Origin: 2-02-FULL-62-14 sp035632555
GTDB taxonomy: Bacteria > Nitrospirota > Nitrospiria > Nitrospirales > Nitrospiraceae
Reading direction: 5' to 3'
Assembly (NCBI GenBank): GCA_035632555.1
Contig: DASQGO010000144.1
Coordinates: forward strand, 1-14,032
Length of the DNA: 14,032 nucleotides
Numbering within the stretch: the stretch's first letter is position 1; every line of letters starts with the position of its first letter. The notes beneath the pieces are model-generated. The model was not told the DNA's origin and ran no database searches. It worked only from the letters and a program-made list of their open reading frames with translations. The position numbers were made by a program, and so were the translations under genes. Below, piece by piece: positions 6,549 through 13,272 of this stretch.

Positions 6549-7562
6549 TCAGACTTCCCGCCCGACCGCCTCGGCGATTTTTTTGAGGTCCTGCATCAGA
6601 TCCTTGAACTTGCTGGGCTTGATGGATTCCTCGCCGTCGCACAGGGCGCATTCCGGGTTCGAATGCACCTCGATCAGGAGGCCGTCCGCACCTGCGGCGA
6701 CGGCGGCCTTGGACATGGGCGCGACAAGATTCCATTTGCCGGTGGCATGGCTTGGATCCACGATGACCGGCAGGTGGGAGAGCTCTTTCAACGTCGGAAT
6801 TGCTGCTAGATCGAGCGTGTTGCGGTATTGCGTTTCGAACGTGCGGATGCCGCGCTCGCAGAGCATGACGTTGCGGTTGCCGCGGGACATGATGTACTCC
6901 GCGGACAGGAGAAATTCCTTGATGGTGGCCGACAGGCCGCGCTTCAGCAGCACTGGCTTGTCGTAGGCGCCGACTTCCTTCAGCAGCTCGAAGTTCTGCA
7001 TGTTGCGGGCGCCGATCTGGATGATGTCGGCTTTTTCCAGGAACAGCTCGATATCGCGCGTGTCCAGGATTTCGCTGACCACCGGCAGGCCTGTTTTCTT
7101 CTTGGCCTCTAGCAGGTAATCGAGTCCTTCACGTCCCAGCCCCTGGAAGGAGTAAGGTGACGATCGCGGCTTGTAGGCGCCGCCACGCAGAATGCTCGCA
7201 CCCGCGGCTTTCACTTCCTGAGCGATGCCGACCGTCAGCTCAAGCCGTTCCACCGCGCAGGGGCCCGCCATCATCGCGAGTTTTTTCCCGCCGATTTTCA
7301 CGCCGCCGACGTCGATGACCGTCTTCTCCTTCCGGAATTCCCGGCTCACCAGTTTCCAGGGCGCAAGGATCGGCAGGACGCTTTCCACGCCTGGCAGGGC
7401 GGTCAGCGGCTGGTTCTGGAGAATGCGGTCGTCGCCGATCACGCCGATGATGGTGCGTTCCTGCCCGTGCGAGACGTGGGATTTCAAGCCCAATTCCTGC
7501 AGCCGGTCCATGATATGTTCGATTTCAGGTTCCGTGGCTTCTGGCCTCAGCACGATAATCAT
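6549..7562 (-). CDS. aroF: DAHP synthase, type I-beta with N-terminal regulatory domain
   Basis: First step of the shikimate pathway: condenses PEP with erythrose-4-phosphate. At 337 aa it matches the architecture and numbering I recall for Thermotoga maritima DAHP synthase. An N-terminal ferredoxin-like regulatory domain (about 1-66) is followed by a TIM barrel. The metal ligands align as Cys102 (AGPCAVE), His272 (DPSHATG), Glu298 (LIEVH) and Asp309 (LCDGE). GGAYKPRSSPYSFQG (127-141) and LLKRG (205-209) form the substrate phosphate sites. In that enzyme the N-terminal domain mediates tyrosine inhibition, so similar feedback is likely here (inference). The start ATG is preceded by the purine-rich AAGGG at 4 nt. 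It follows hisC after a 19-nt gap and lies 5 nt before tyrA. Confidence 0.95.
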   Translation of the reverse strand: MIIVLRPEATEPEIEHIMDRLQELGLKSHVSHGQERTIIGVIGDDRILQNQPLTALPGVESVLPILAPWKLVSREFRKEKTVIDVGGVKIGGKKLAMMAGPCAVERLELTVGIAQEVKAAGASILRGGAYKPRSSPYSFQGLGREGLDYLLEAKKKTGLPVVSEILDTRDIELFLEKADIIQIGARNMQNFELLKEVGAYDKPVLLKRGLSATIKEFLLSAEYIMSRGNRNVMLCERGIRTFETQYRNTLDLAAIPTLKELSHLPVIVDPSHATGKWNLVAPMSKAAVAAGADGLLIEVHSNPECALCDGEESIKPSKFKDLMQDLKKIAEAVGREV

Positions 7563-7581
7563 AATCCCTTCTTCCCTTCAG

Positions 7582-8661
7582 CTACCGACCAAGGACTTGT
7601 TTCAGCGCCTGCAGGAACTGTCGGTTCTCTTCCGGCAGGCCGATGGTGACTCGTAAATTATTGCCTTCAATGTGGCGCACGATCACGCCTTCACGCAGCA
7701 GGGCCTCGAACAGGGCGCGCCCGTCGCGTCCGGCGTCGAAATACAAAAAGTTGGCTTCGCTGGGCAGCGGCTGGAGTCCGAATGCCGCGAGCCCGGACCG
7801 GACGCCGGCCATTTCCGCCTGGTTCATCGCGCGGCTCTTCGCCACATGTTCTTCGTCACCGAGCGCTGCCAGGGCGGCGCGTTGGGCCAGGCTGTTGGCG
7901 TTGAACGGCGGCCGCACACGGTTGAGATAGCCGGCGATTTCCGCGGTCGTCACGCCATAGCCGATCCGCAGACCGGCTAGGCCGTAGATTTTTGAAAAGG
8001 TCCTCAGCACGATCGCGTTGCGCTCCCGTCGGACATATCCCAAACTGTCCGGAAAGTGTGGATCGCGGGCGTACTCGCAATAGGCTTCGTCAAAGACAAC
8101 GATTGCTTGCGCCGGCACCTCGGCCATCAGCGCATCGATCTCCGCGGCGTTCACCATCGTGCCCGTCGGGTTGTTGGGATTGCAGACGAACAGTAATTTT
8201 GTTCGCGGCGTGATCGCGTTGATCATGGCGGCCAGGTCGTGCCGGCCGTTCTTAAGCGGTATGATGACCGGCACGCCGTGTGCGGCCGTCACTTCCATCC
8301 GGTAAATCACAAAAGTGTTGTCGGCCATGACCGCCTCGTCGCCAGGCGACAGGAAGGCGCGCGCCAGCATGCTGATAATCTCATCGGAGCCGTTGCCCAG
8401 GATCACCTGATCAAGCGAGACCTTCCAACGATCGGCCAATGCGGTCCGCAATTGGAACGCACCTCCATCGGGGTAGCGGTGCAGGGTTTTCGCCGCATCA
8501 GCCAGCACCGCAAGGGCCTTCGGAGACGGGCCGAGCGGGTTCTCGTTGGAAGCCAGCTTGACGATGCGCGCAAGCCCAAGCTCGCGCTGGAGCTCTTCGA
8601 TCGGCTTGCCCGGCACGTAGGGCGACAGCAGTTCGATATCTTTGTGAACTTTTAACGGCAT
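7582..8661 (-). CDS. hisC: Histidinol-phosphate/aromatic aminotransferase (HisC family)
   Basis: PLP-dependent class I/II aminotransferase of 359 aa. The schiff-base lysine should be Lys224 in TFSKIYGLAGLRIGYG. Other PLP contacts are NPNNPTG (161-167), Asp191 in VFDEAYCEY, and the N-terminal SNENPLGPSP (39-48). The family converts imidazole acetol phosphate to histidinol phosphate. Several members, notably the B. subtilis one encoded next to tyrA and aroE, also transaminate phenylpyruvate and hydroxyphenylpyruvate. Here it lies between pheA and aroF with no other his gene in view, so a role in Phe/Tyr formation, alone or in addition, is a reasonable inference. It starts 3 nt after the pheA stop, implying translational coupling. 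Confidence 0.9.
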   Translation of the reverse strand: MPLKVHKDIELLSPYVPGKPIEELQRELGLARIVKLASNENPLGPSPKALAVLADAAKTLHRYPDGGAFQLRTALADRWKVSLDQVILGNGSDEIISMLARAFLSPGDEAVMADNTFVIYRMEVTAAHGVPVIIPLKNGRHDLAAMINAITPRTKLLFVCNPNNPTGTMVNAAEIDALMAEVPAQAIVVFDEAYCEYARDPHFPDSLGYVRRERNAIVLRTFSKIYGLAGLRIGYGVTTAEIAGYLNRVRPPFNANSLAQRAALAALGDEEHVAKSRAMNQAEMAGVRSGLAAFGLQPLPSEANFLYFDAGRDGRALFEALLREGVIVRHIEGNNLRVTIGLPEENRQFLQALKQVLGR

Positions 8662-8664
8662 AGC

Positions 8665-9759
8665 TTAGCTGTGCGCCGGGTATGATCCGAGCACTTTCAT
8701 GAACAGGCAGCGCCCTTTGATTTCTTCCAGCGCCTTCTTGACCCGGTCTTCCTCGGCGTGCCCCTCGATATCGACGAAAAAGATGTACTCCCAGGCCTTC
8801 CGCCGGGACGGCCGGGATTCGATCTTCGTCATATTGAGGCCATGCGACGCAAAGGGGCGCAGCAGGTCGTAAAGCGCGCCAACCTTGTCCTTGACGGACA
8901 GCATGACCGACGTTTTGTCTTTTCCCGTCCGTTCCGGCGCTTTCTTCGACAGGATCAAAAAGCGGGTGAAGTTATTGATATTGTCCTCAATCCGCGATTT
9001 GACGACCTTCAATCCGTACAACTGCCCTGCCAGCTCCGACGCAATGGCCGCTGCGGAAGCGGTGTTCCGGCACAGCTCGGCCGCACGCGCCGTGCTCGGG
9101 ACTTCCGACACCGGCACATTCGGCAGGTTCGTTTCCAGCCAGTTCCGGCATTGCGCGATGGCATGGGGGTGCGAGTAGATTTTTTTAATTCCCTCCAGCC
9201 GGCCCGTTTTGGACAGCAGATAATGAGACACTTCCTGCAGCACCTCGCCGTAGATGATCAAATTCGAGTCAAAGAACATGTCGAGCGTATGGTTCACCAC
9301 GCCTTCCGTGGAGTTTTCGATCGGGACGACGCCGAAATTCGCCCTGCCACGCTCCACCTCGTTGAAGACATCCTTGATGCTGGTGACCGCAAGATAGTCC
9401 GCGGAGGCGCCGAATTTCTGGATGCACGCCAGGTGTGTGAACGTCGCCGGCGGGCCCAGATACGCAACCTTCTGGGGACCTTCGAGCGACAGTGACGCCG
9501 ACATGATTTCGCGATAGACGGACCGGATCGCGTCGTTGGGGAAGGGACCGGAGTTGTGCGCGGTCAGCCGCTCGATGATTTCTGCTTCTCGCGCCGGTGT
9601 ATGGAGATTGGCCTCGGCGTCGGCCCGCCGCTTGGCTTTCCCAATCTCGATGACGTGCTTGGATCGTTCGTTCAGAAGGCGCAGGATCTCATCGTCGATC
9701 CGGTCGATTTCCTTCCGGTACGACTGCAATTCCTTGGGGGGACCTGTCCGGTCTTTCAT
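8665..9759 (-). CDS. pheA: Bifunctional chorismate mutase/prephenate dehydratase (P-protein)
   Basis: Turns chorismate into prephenate and then phenylpyruvate. It is 364 aa from ATG 9759, with three parts. An AroQ chorismate mutase helical domain (about 10-90) contains RKEIDRIDDEILRLLNER. A prephenate dehydratase domain (about 96-272) contains GPPATFTHLA, PIENSTEGVV (146-155), SHPHAIAQC and the catalytic NNFTRF (262-267). A C-terminal ACT domain (about 283-362) has GALYDLLRPF and ESRPS, the phenylalanine-binding signature, so feedback inhibition by Phe is expected. A GTG two codons upstream (9765) is an alternative start, and an in-frame stop lies just above it. Neither start has a Shine-Dalgarno. 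It is the first gene of the aromatic cluster, with a candidate promoter about 65 nt upstream. Confidence 0.95.
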   Translation of the reverse strand: MKDRTGPPKELQSYRKEIDRIDDEILRLLNERSKHVIEIGKAKRRADAEANLHTPAREAEIIERLTAHNSGPFPNDAIRSVYREIMSASLSLEGPQKVAYLGPPATFTHLACIQKFGASADYLAVTSIKDVFNEVERGRANFGVVPIENSTEGVVNHTLDMFFDSNLIIYGEVLQEVSHYLLSKTGRLEGIKKIYSHPHAIAQCRNWLETNLPNVPVSEVPSTARAAELCRNTASAAAIASELAGQLYGLKVVKSRIEDNINNFTRFLILSKKAPERTGKDKTSVMLSVKDKVGALYDLLRPFASHGLNMTKIESRPSRRKAWEYIFFVDIEGHAEEDRVKKALEEIKGRCLFMKVLGSYPAHS

Positions 9760-9824
9760 GACCACGTCGGGCTGGCTGCTTCACCCAGCTCCTGTCCTTT
9801 CTCATAGGATGCAACCGACTCGAA

Positions 9825-9854
9825 ATCATACAAGAAGATTGGCAAGCTTTGCAA
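9825..9854 (-). promoter_or_regulatory. Candidate promoter for the pheA-hisC-aroF-tyrA-aroA cluster
   Basis: TTGCAA (9849-9854), an 18-bp spacer, and TATGAT (9825-9830) on the minus strand, in an AT-richer gap between ruvB and pheA. Predicted transcription starts near 9818, giving a leader of about 60 nt. I see no terminator/antiterminator pair or Phe/Tyr-rich leader peptide, so attenuation is not supported. Confidence 0.5.
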
Positions 9855-9933
9855 GTAATATCAAGGAGATGGAACTCTCTCGGCTATTTCAGAATCAAAA
9901 TGATTGTCGGCAAAACTTTTCATGCGATTTGGT

Positions 9934-9942
9934 TGTGGATAA
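9934..9942 (-). promoter_or_regulatory. Consensus DnaA-box 9-mer
   Basis: The minus strand reads TTATCCACA, an exact match to the classical high-affinity DnaA box, 22 nt after the ruvB stop and about 80 bp upstream of the pheA promoter. It is single: I see no cluster of boxes and no AT-rich unwinding region, so it is not an origin. It may be a chance match or a regulatory or titration site. Confidence 0.3.
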
Positions 9943-9964
9943 CGGATGTTGTCGGAGGCACAGA

Positions 9965-10978
9965 TTAAGACAGCAAGTCTTTCTGCTTGCCAAAGTGGGA
10001 AAATGCCAGCCGGGTGGCTTGCCGGCCTCGGGCCGTTCGCTCCAGGTAACCGGACTGGATCAGGTAGGGCTCGTACACATCTTCCAGCGTCGTCTTTTCT
10101 TCGTTGACGGCGGCGGCGAGCGACTCCACGCCGACCGGCCCGCCGCTGAATTTTTCGATGATGGTCGAGAGGATTTTACGATCCATGTCGTCGAAGCCGG
10201 CGGCATCCACGCCCAGCCAGTCCAGCGCGTTCTTGGCCACCTGTCTGGTGATCCGGCCCTGGGCCTTGATCTGGGCGAAGTCGCGTGCGCGCTTGACCAG
10301 CCGGTTGGCGATGCGGGGCGTGCCGCGCGCGCGCCCCGCGATTTCACGGGCGCCGTCAGCCTCGATGGGAATCTCCAGCAGCCCGGCCGAGCGCGTGACG
10401 ATCGTAGTCAGTTCGTCGGGCGAATAGAAATCCAGGCGGTTAACCAGCCCGAACCGCTCGCGCAGCGTCGAGGTTAGCGATCCGGCGCGGGTCGTGGCGC
10501 CGACGAGCGTGAATTTCGGCAGGTCCAGCTTGACGGTGCGCGTGGAGGGCCCTTGGCCGATGACGAGGTCAAGCTGGAAATCCTCCATGGCGGGGTAAAG
10601 CGCTTCTTCCACCGAAGCCGGGAGCCGGTGAATTTCGTCGATGAACAGGACGTCGTGTTCCTGCAAATTCGTGAGGATGGCGGCTAGGTCGCCGGCATGG
10701 GTCAGCACCAGGCCCGACGTCGAGCGGATCGCCACGCCCATTTCATGCGCGATGATATGCGCGATGGTGGTCTTGCCGAGCCCCGGCGGGCCGTAGAAGA
10801 TCGCGTGGTCGAGCGCTTCGCGACGCTGTTTGGCCGCTGCGATGCAGACCCGCAGCGATTCCTTCATCCGTTCCTGTCCGACATATTCGGACAGAGTTTG
10901 TGGACGCAGCGTAGCTTCGATGCTGCGCTCATCCTCCGTCAATTGGTTGGTCAGAAGGCGGTCTTCCGACATGGTCAT
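9965..10978 (-). CDS. ruvB: Holliday junction branch migration ATPase RuvB
   Basis: Hexameric AAA+ motor that drives Holliday-junction branch migration together with RuvA. At 337 aa it is full length. Walker A GPPGLGKT is at 63-70, Walker B LFIDEIH at 111-117, sensor 1 GATTRAG at 160-166, and the arginine-finger segment LRERFG at 172-177. The C-terminal winged helix contains DDMDRKILSTII, KTTLEDVYEPYLI and RTARGRQAT. The segment after the Walker A helix reads SGLVLTHAGDL, where the family usually has SGP near the start. The start ATG overlaps the stop of the upstream Cys-rich gene as ATGA, so translation is probably coupled. A second in-frame ATG lies two codons downstream. Confidence 0.96.
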   Translation of the reverse strand: MTMSEDRLLTNQLTEDERSIEATLRPQTLSEYVGQERMKESLRVCIAAAKQRREALDHAIFYGPPGLGKTTIAHIIAHEMGVAIRSTSGLVLTHAGDLAAILTNLQEHDVLFIDEIHRLPASVEEALYPAMEDFQLDLVIGQGPSTRTVKLDLPKFTLVGATTRAGSLTSTLRERFGLVNRLDFYSPDELTTIVTRSAGLLEIPIEADGAREIAGRARGTPRIANRLVKRARDFAQIKAQGRITRQVAKNALDWLGVDAAGFDDMDRKILSTIIEKFSGGPVGVESLAAAVNEEKTTLEDVYEPYLIQSGYLERTARGRQATRLAFSHFGKQKDLLS

Positions 10979-11481
10979 TCCGGAGCCTTCGGGGGTGGCG
11001 GGAGTTTACCGGGACGGTCAATAGAACCAGGCGGCAATCCGGACGGGAGATTCCCGGCGCAGTCGGGTGGGCACTTCCGTCCGCCCTGCGCAGGATCCGG
11101 CATACCGCCTTCAAGTTTCGGAAGCTGACATTGAGTCCTCAAGCCGCCATCGACGCTGCCACAGAGCGACGGCAACTGCGAGCGACCGATCTCGTTATAA
11201 CCCTGCGGGCAGGATCCGCAGACCGACATCTGTCCTCTGCCCGGGGGCACGCATTCAACCAGGGCGTGGTCTTCCGCATCCGGACAGATTTTCGCGTCGG
11301 TCGTCCGTCCCGTTGTGACGTAGCCTTCTTCACATTTTCCACACGTCATCCTCGGGGTCTTGGGTTTATCGGAAGCGTCTTCCTGGGGCCACCCTGGTGA
11401 TGGCAGAAAAAGTAGCGACACCAGCACAAGGCCGATAAACTCTCGCAAGATACTCCACGCAATCGTCATGGGTGTTTTCAT
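10975..11481 (-). CDS. Unrecognised exported Cys-rich repeat protein
   Basis: I do not recognise this 168-aa protein. Residues 11-27 form a hydrophobic segment behind a weakly basic N-terminus, like a signal peptide with cleavage perhaps near 30-36. The mature part has two tandem repeats of exactly 41 residues, each with Cys spaced C-x2-C-x15-C-x10-C (Cys47/50/66/77 and Cys88/91/107/118) and a shared GY…GR between the second and third Cys. A third CPPDC pair (137, 141) and a Pro-rich tail (145-168) follow. Eight regularly spaced Cys in an exported protein suggest disulfides or metal binding. The start is 2 nt after the ruvA stop with AAGGGG upstream, and the stop overlaps the ruvB start (ATGA). 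The tight packing and coding-like repeats argue that it is a real gene. Its function is unknown, and a link to recombination is only positional. Confidence 0.8.
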   Translation of the reverse strand: MKTPMTIAWSILREFIGLVLVSLLFLPSPGWPQEDASDKPKTPRMTCGKCEEGYVTTGRTTDAKICPDAEDHALVECVPPGRGQMSVCGSCPQGYNEIGRSQLPSLCGSVDGGLRTQCQLPKLEGGMPDPAQGGRKCPPDCAGNLPSGLPPGSIDRPGKLPPPPKAPE

Positions 11482-11483
11482 GA

Positions 11484-12092
11484 TTATCCCCTTGCCAAAT
11501 CCTTGAGAACTTCCCGGATCAACTCCTTGAGCGGCAGGGCATCCGTTTTCGCCCCAGCCACTCGCGTGATGGCATCTTTCACGTCGGCTGCTTTATAGCC
11601 CAGGTTGACGAGGGCCGACAAGGCATCATCTTGAAGCCGGCCCAGCGGGCCGCTCACAACCTGAGGAGTCGTCGAAGGTGTCACGCGCAACCGCTCGACC
11701 TTGTCCTTGAGTTCTAGCGCAATCCGCGCAGCGGTTTTCTTGCCGATGCCGGGAACGGACGCGAGTTTCTCCACGTCTCCGGCTTGGACGGCCGAGACGA
11801 GATCGGGCACGTTCAGCGCGGACAGCACGCTTAACGCCAGTTTCGGTCCGATGCCGCTGATGCTGGTCAGGAGAATAAAGGTGTCTTTCTCCATCGCCGT
11901 GAGGAAGCCGTAGAGCTGGATCGCATCCTCGCGCAGGTGCGTATAGACGCACAATGACGCCGATTCGTTAAGATCGGGCAGGGCGTAAAATGTGCTGAGC
12001 GGAATGAAGACTTCGTACCCCACGCCCTGGACGTCGAGCGTGACATGGGAAGGGGCCTTGAGAGCCAGCCGGCCTGTGAGCGCGGCGATCAT
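11484..12092 (-). CDS. ruvA: Holliday junction DNA helicase subunit RuvA
   Basis: Tetrameric protein that binds the four-way junction and loads RuvB. At 202 aa it is the typical length. An N-terminal OB-fold (1-63) begins MIAALTGRL and contains GVGYEVFIP. Two helix-hairpin-helix motifs follow, SGIGPKLAL (79-87) and VPGIGKKTAARIALELKDK (113-131). A variable Pro/Ser/Thr linker leads to the RuvB-contacting domain III (about 155-200, DALSALVNLGYK). It starts 9 nt after the yebC stop without a Shine-Dalgarno and ends 2 nt before the Cys-rich gene. ruvC, which often sits between yebC and ruvA, is not present. Confidence 0.95.
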   Translation of the reverse strand: MIAALTGRLALKAPSHVTLDVQGVGYEVFIPLSTFYALPDLNESASLCVYTHLREDAIQLYGFLTAMEKDTFILLTSISGIGPKLALSVLSALNVPDLVSAVQAGDVEKLASVPGIGKKTAARIALELKDKVERLRVTPSTTPQVVSGPLGRLQDDALSALVNLGYKAADVKDAITRVAGAKTDALPLKELIREVLKDLARG

Positions 12093-12101
12093 GTTGTTCG
12101 T

Positions 12102-12857
12102 TTAACCCGCTGCCGCGGCAACTTTCTCCATGACCTCGTCGGAAATGTCAAAATTCGCGTGGACTTTCTGGACGTCGTCGTGCTCGTCCAGAATTTCCAT
12201 AAGCTTGAGCATCTGTTCGGCGTTTTTCTCTTCCAACTTGATCGAGTTCTGCGGAACGAAAGTCACTTCGGCGAGCGCGGTGTCGATTTTCGCATCAGCC
12301 AGCGCTTTTTTGACATTTTCAAAGTCGTGCGGATCGGTGATCACTTCGAATGCCTTTGCACCCGCCTTCACATCTTCCGCGCCCGCATCCAGCGCGAGCG
12401 AAATCAATTGGTCTTCTTCGACTTTGCCTCGTTCGATCGTCAACAGTCCTTTTTTATGGAACTGCCAGGAGACGGCGCCGGCTTCCGCCAGGTTCGCGTT
12501 GTTTTTCGTGAGCAGGTTGCGGATTTCGGCCACGGTGCGGTTTCGGTTGTCCGAGGTAATCTCGATCATTAGCGCAGTCCCCCCCGGTCCGTACCCTTCC
12601 AGCGCAAATTCCTCGTAGGTTACGCCCGGCAATTCACCCGTGCCGCGCTGGATCGCTTTCTTAAGGGTATCGCCTGGCATGTTGGCGTCTTTGGCCTTGG
12701 CGATGGCCAAGCGAAGCCGGGGGTTGCCGGTGGGGTCGCCGCCCGACCGTGCGGCAATGGTCAACTCGCGGATAATCCGCGTGAAAATCTTGCCGCGCTT
12801 CGCGTCCTGCGCGGATTTATGCCGTTTGATCGTCGCCCAGTGACTATGGCCGCCCAT
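12102..12857 (-). CDS. yebC: YebC/PmpR family protein (TACO1 family)
   Basis: Member of the YebC/TACO1 family, long annotated as a transcriptional regulator and more recently tied to translation of difficult, proline-rich stretches. At 251 aa it is full length. The N-terminus MGGHSHWATIKRHK and the following QDAKRGKIFTRIIREL match the family signature. The middle has EGYGPGGTALMIE and SDNRNRT, and the C-terminal domain has FVPQNSIKL. The ATG is preceded by a weak AAGAGA. It heads the yebC-ruvA-X-ruvB unit, behind a candidate promoter about 36 nt upstream of the start codon. Which of the two proposed roles applies cannot be told from sequence. Confidence 0.95.
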   Translation of the reverse strand: MGGHSHWATIKRHKSAQDAKRGKIFTRIIRELTIAARSGGDPTGNPRLRLAIAKAKDANMPGDTLKKAIQRGTGELPGVTYEEFALEGYGPGGTALMIEITSDNRNRTVAEIRNLLTKNNANLAEAGAVSWQFHKKGLLTIERGKVEEDQLISLALDAGAEDVKAGAKAFEVITDPHDFENVKKALADAKIDTALAEVTFVPQNSIKLEEKNAEQMLKLMEILDEHDDVQKVHANFDISDEVMEKVAAAAG

Positions 12858-12893
12858 GGAATTCTCTTAGAAAATGGAAATCAGAGGCAACTC

Positions 12894-12922
12894 ATTTTAT
12901 GCGTGTGTCTAGCACAGTGCAA
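12894..12922 (-). promoter_or_regulatory. Candidate promoter for yebC-ruvA-X-ruvB
   Basis: TTGCAC (12917-12922), a 17-bp spacer and TAAAAT (12894-12899) on the minus strand, leaving a leader of about 30 nt. A competing TTGACT with a 17-bp spacer to TAGACA lies just upstream and is weaker at the -10. The 107-bp gap between the small membrane gene and yebC otherwise holds only a 4-bp stem without a T-tract, so no terminator is seen. Confidence 0.4.
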
Positions 12923-12964
12923 TAGGGGAGTCAACGACGGGACTGACGCCGAAGATCGAGATGA

Positions 12965-13264
12965 TCAGGGGGACAAATGCTTTGCAGCGCGGACGGCGTC
13001 GGTGATGCTCCAGATGGCGATGGCCAAGAATAAAAACGAGCCGAGAAGAAGTTGCCCTGTTGCGTCAGGCTGAACAGAGGCGCCGAACGATTGAAGGAGT
13101 TGGAGGATGCCGGAGGAGACACCGAACGCAACGTCGACGGCTACCGCGCTGACCAGAAATCCCGCTCCCTTCGCCCATTGGCGGCAGTAGAACTGTCCCA
13201 ATCCCGGCACCACGCCGGAGAGCATGCCGGCGACCGTCGGATTTTTCGAACGGGTGTTTCCCAT
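12965..13264 (-). CDS. Small membrane protein with PGLGQFY motif
   Basis: A 99-aa protein with a short polar N-terminus, then AGMLSGVVPGLGQFY (PGLGQFY at 20-26), a positively charged CRQWAKG, and two hydrophobic segments (about 33-57 and 71-90) before a basic end. The PGLGQxY pattern near the start recalls the TM2-domain/DUF5683 type of small membrane proteins of unknown function; this is a motif resemblance only. The open frame reaches 13339, but those extra codons overlap the upstream gene. ATG at 13264 lies 8 nt after that gene's stop with AGGCGAAG in front, so I place the start there. It is probably cotranscribed with the His-rich membrane gene. Confidence 0.7.
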   Translation of the reverse strand: MGNTRSKNPTVAGMLSGVVPGLGQFYCRQWAKGAGFLVSAVAVDVAFGVSSGILQLLQSFGASVQPDATGQLLLGSFLFLAIAIWSITDAVRAAKHLSP

Positions 13265-13272
13265 CGCTTCGC

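Noticed and set aside
6544..6735. N-terminal extension of tyrA to 6735
   Set aside because: It overlaps aroF almost entirely and encodes an Arg/Gly-rich run with no homology to dehydrogenases.
5698..6966. 422-codon open frame on the plus strand
   Set aside because: It lies antisense to tyrA and aroF, whose motifs are intact. The product is an Arg/His/Gln-rich antisense translation without domains, as expected in GC-rich DNA.
9760..9830. Phe/Tyr attenuator upstream of pheA
   Set aside because: The leader has no Phe/Tyr-rich peptide and no hairpin followed by a T-run.
9892..9904. AATCA-AAA-TGATT palindrome as a ruvB terminator
   Set aside because: Only 5 A/T-rich base pairs and no T-tract; too weak to call.
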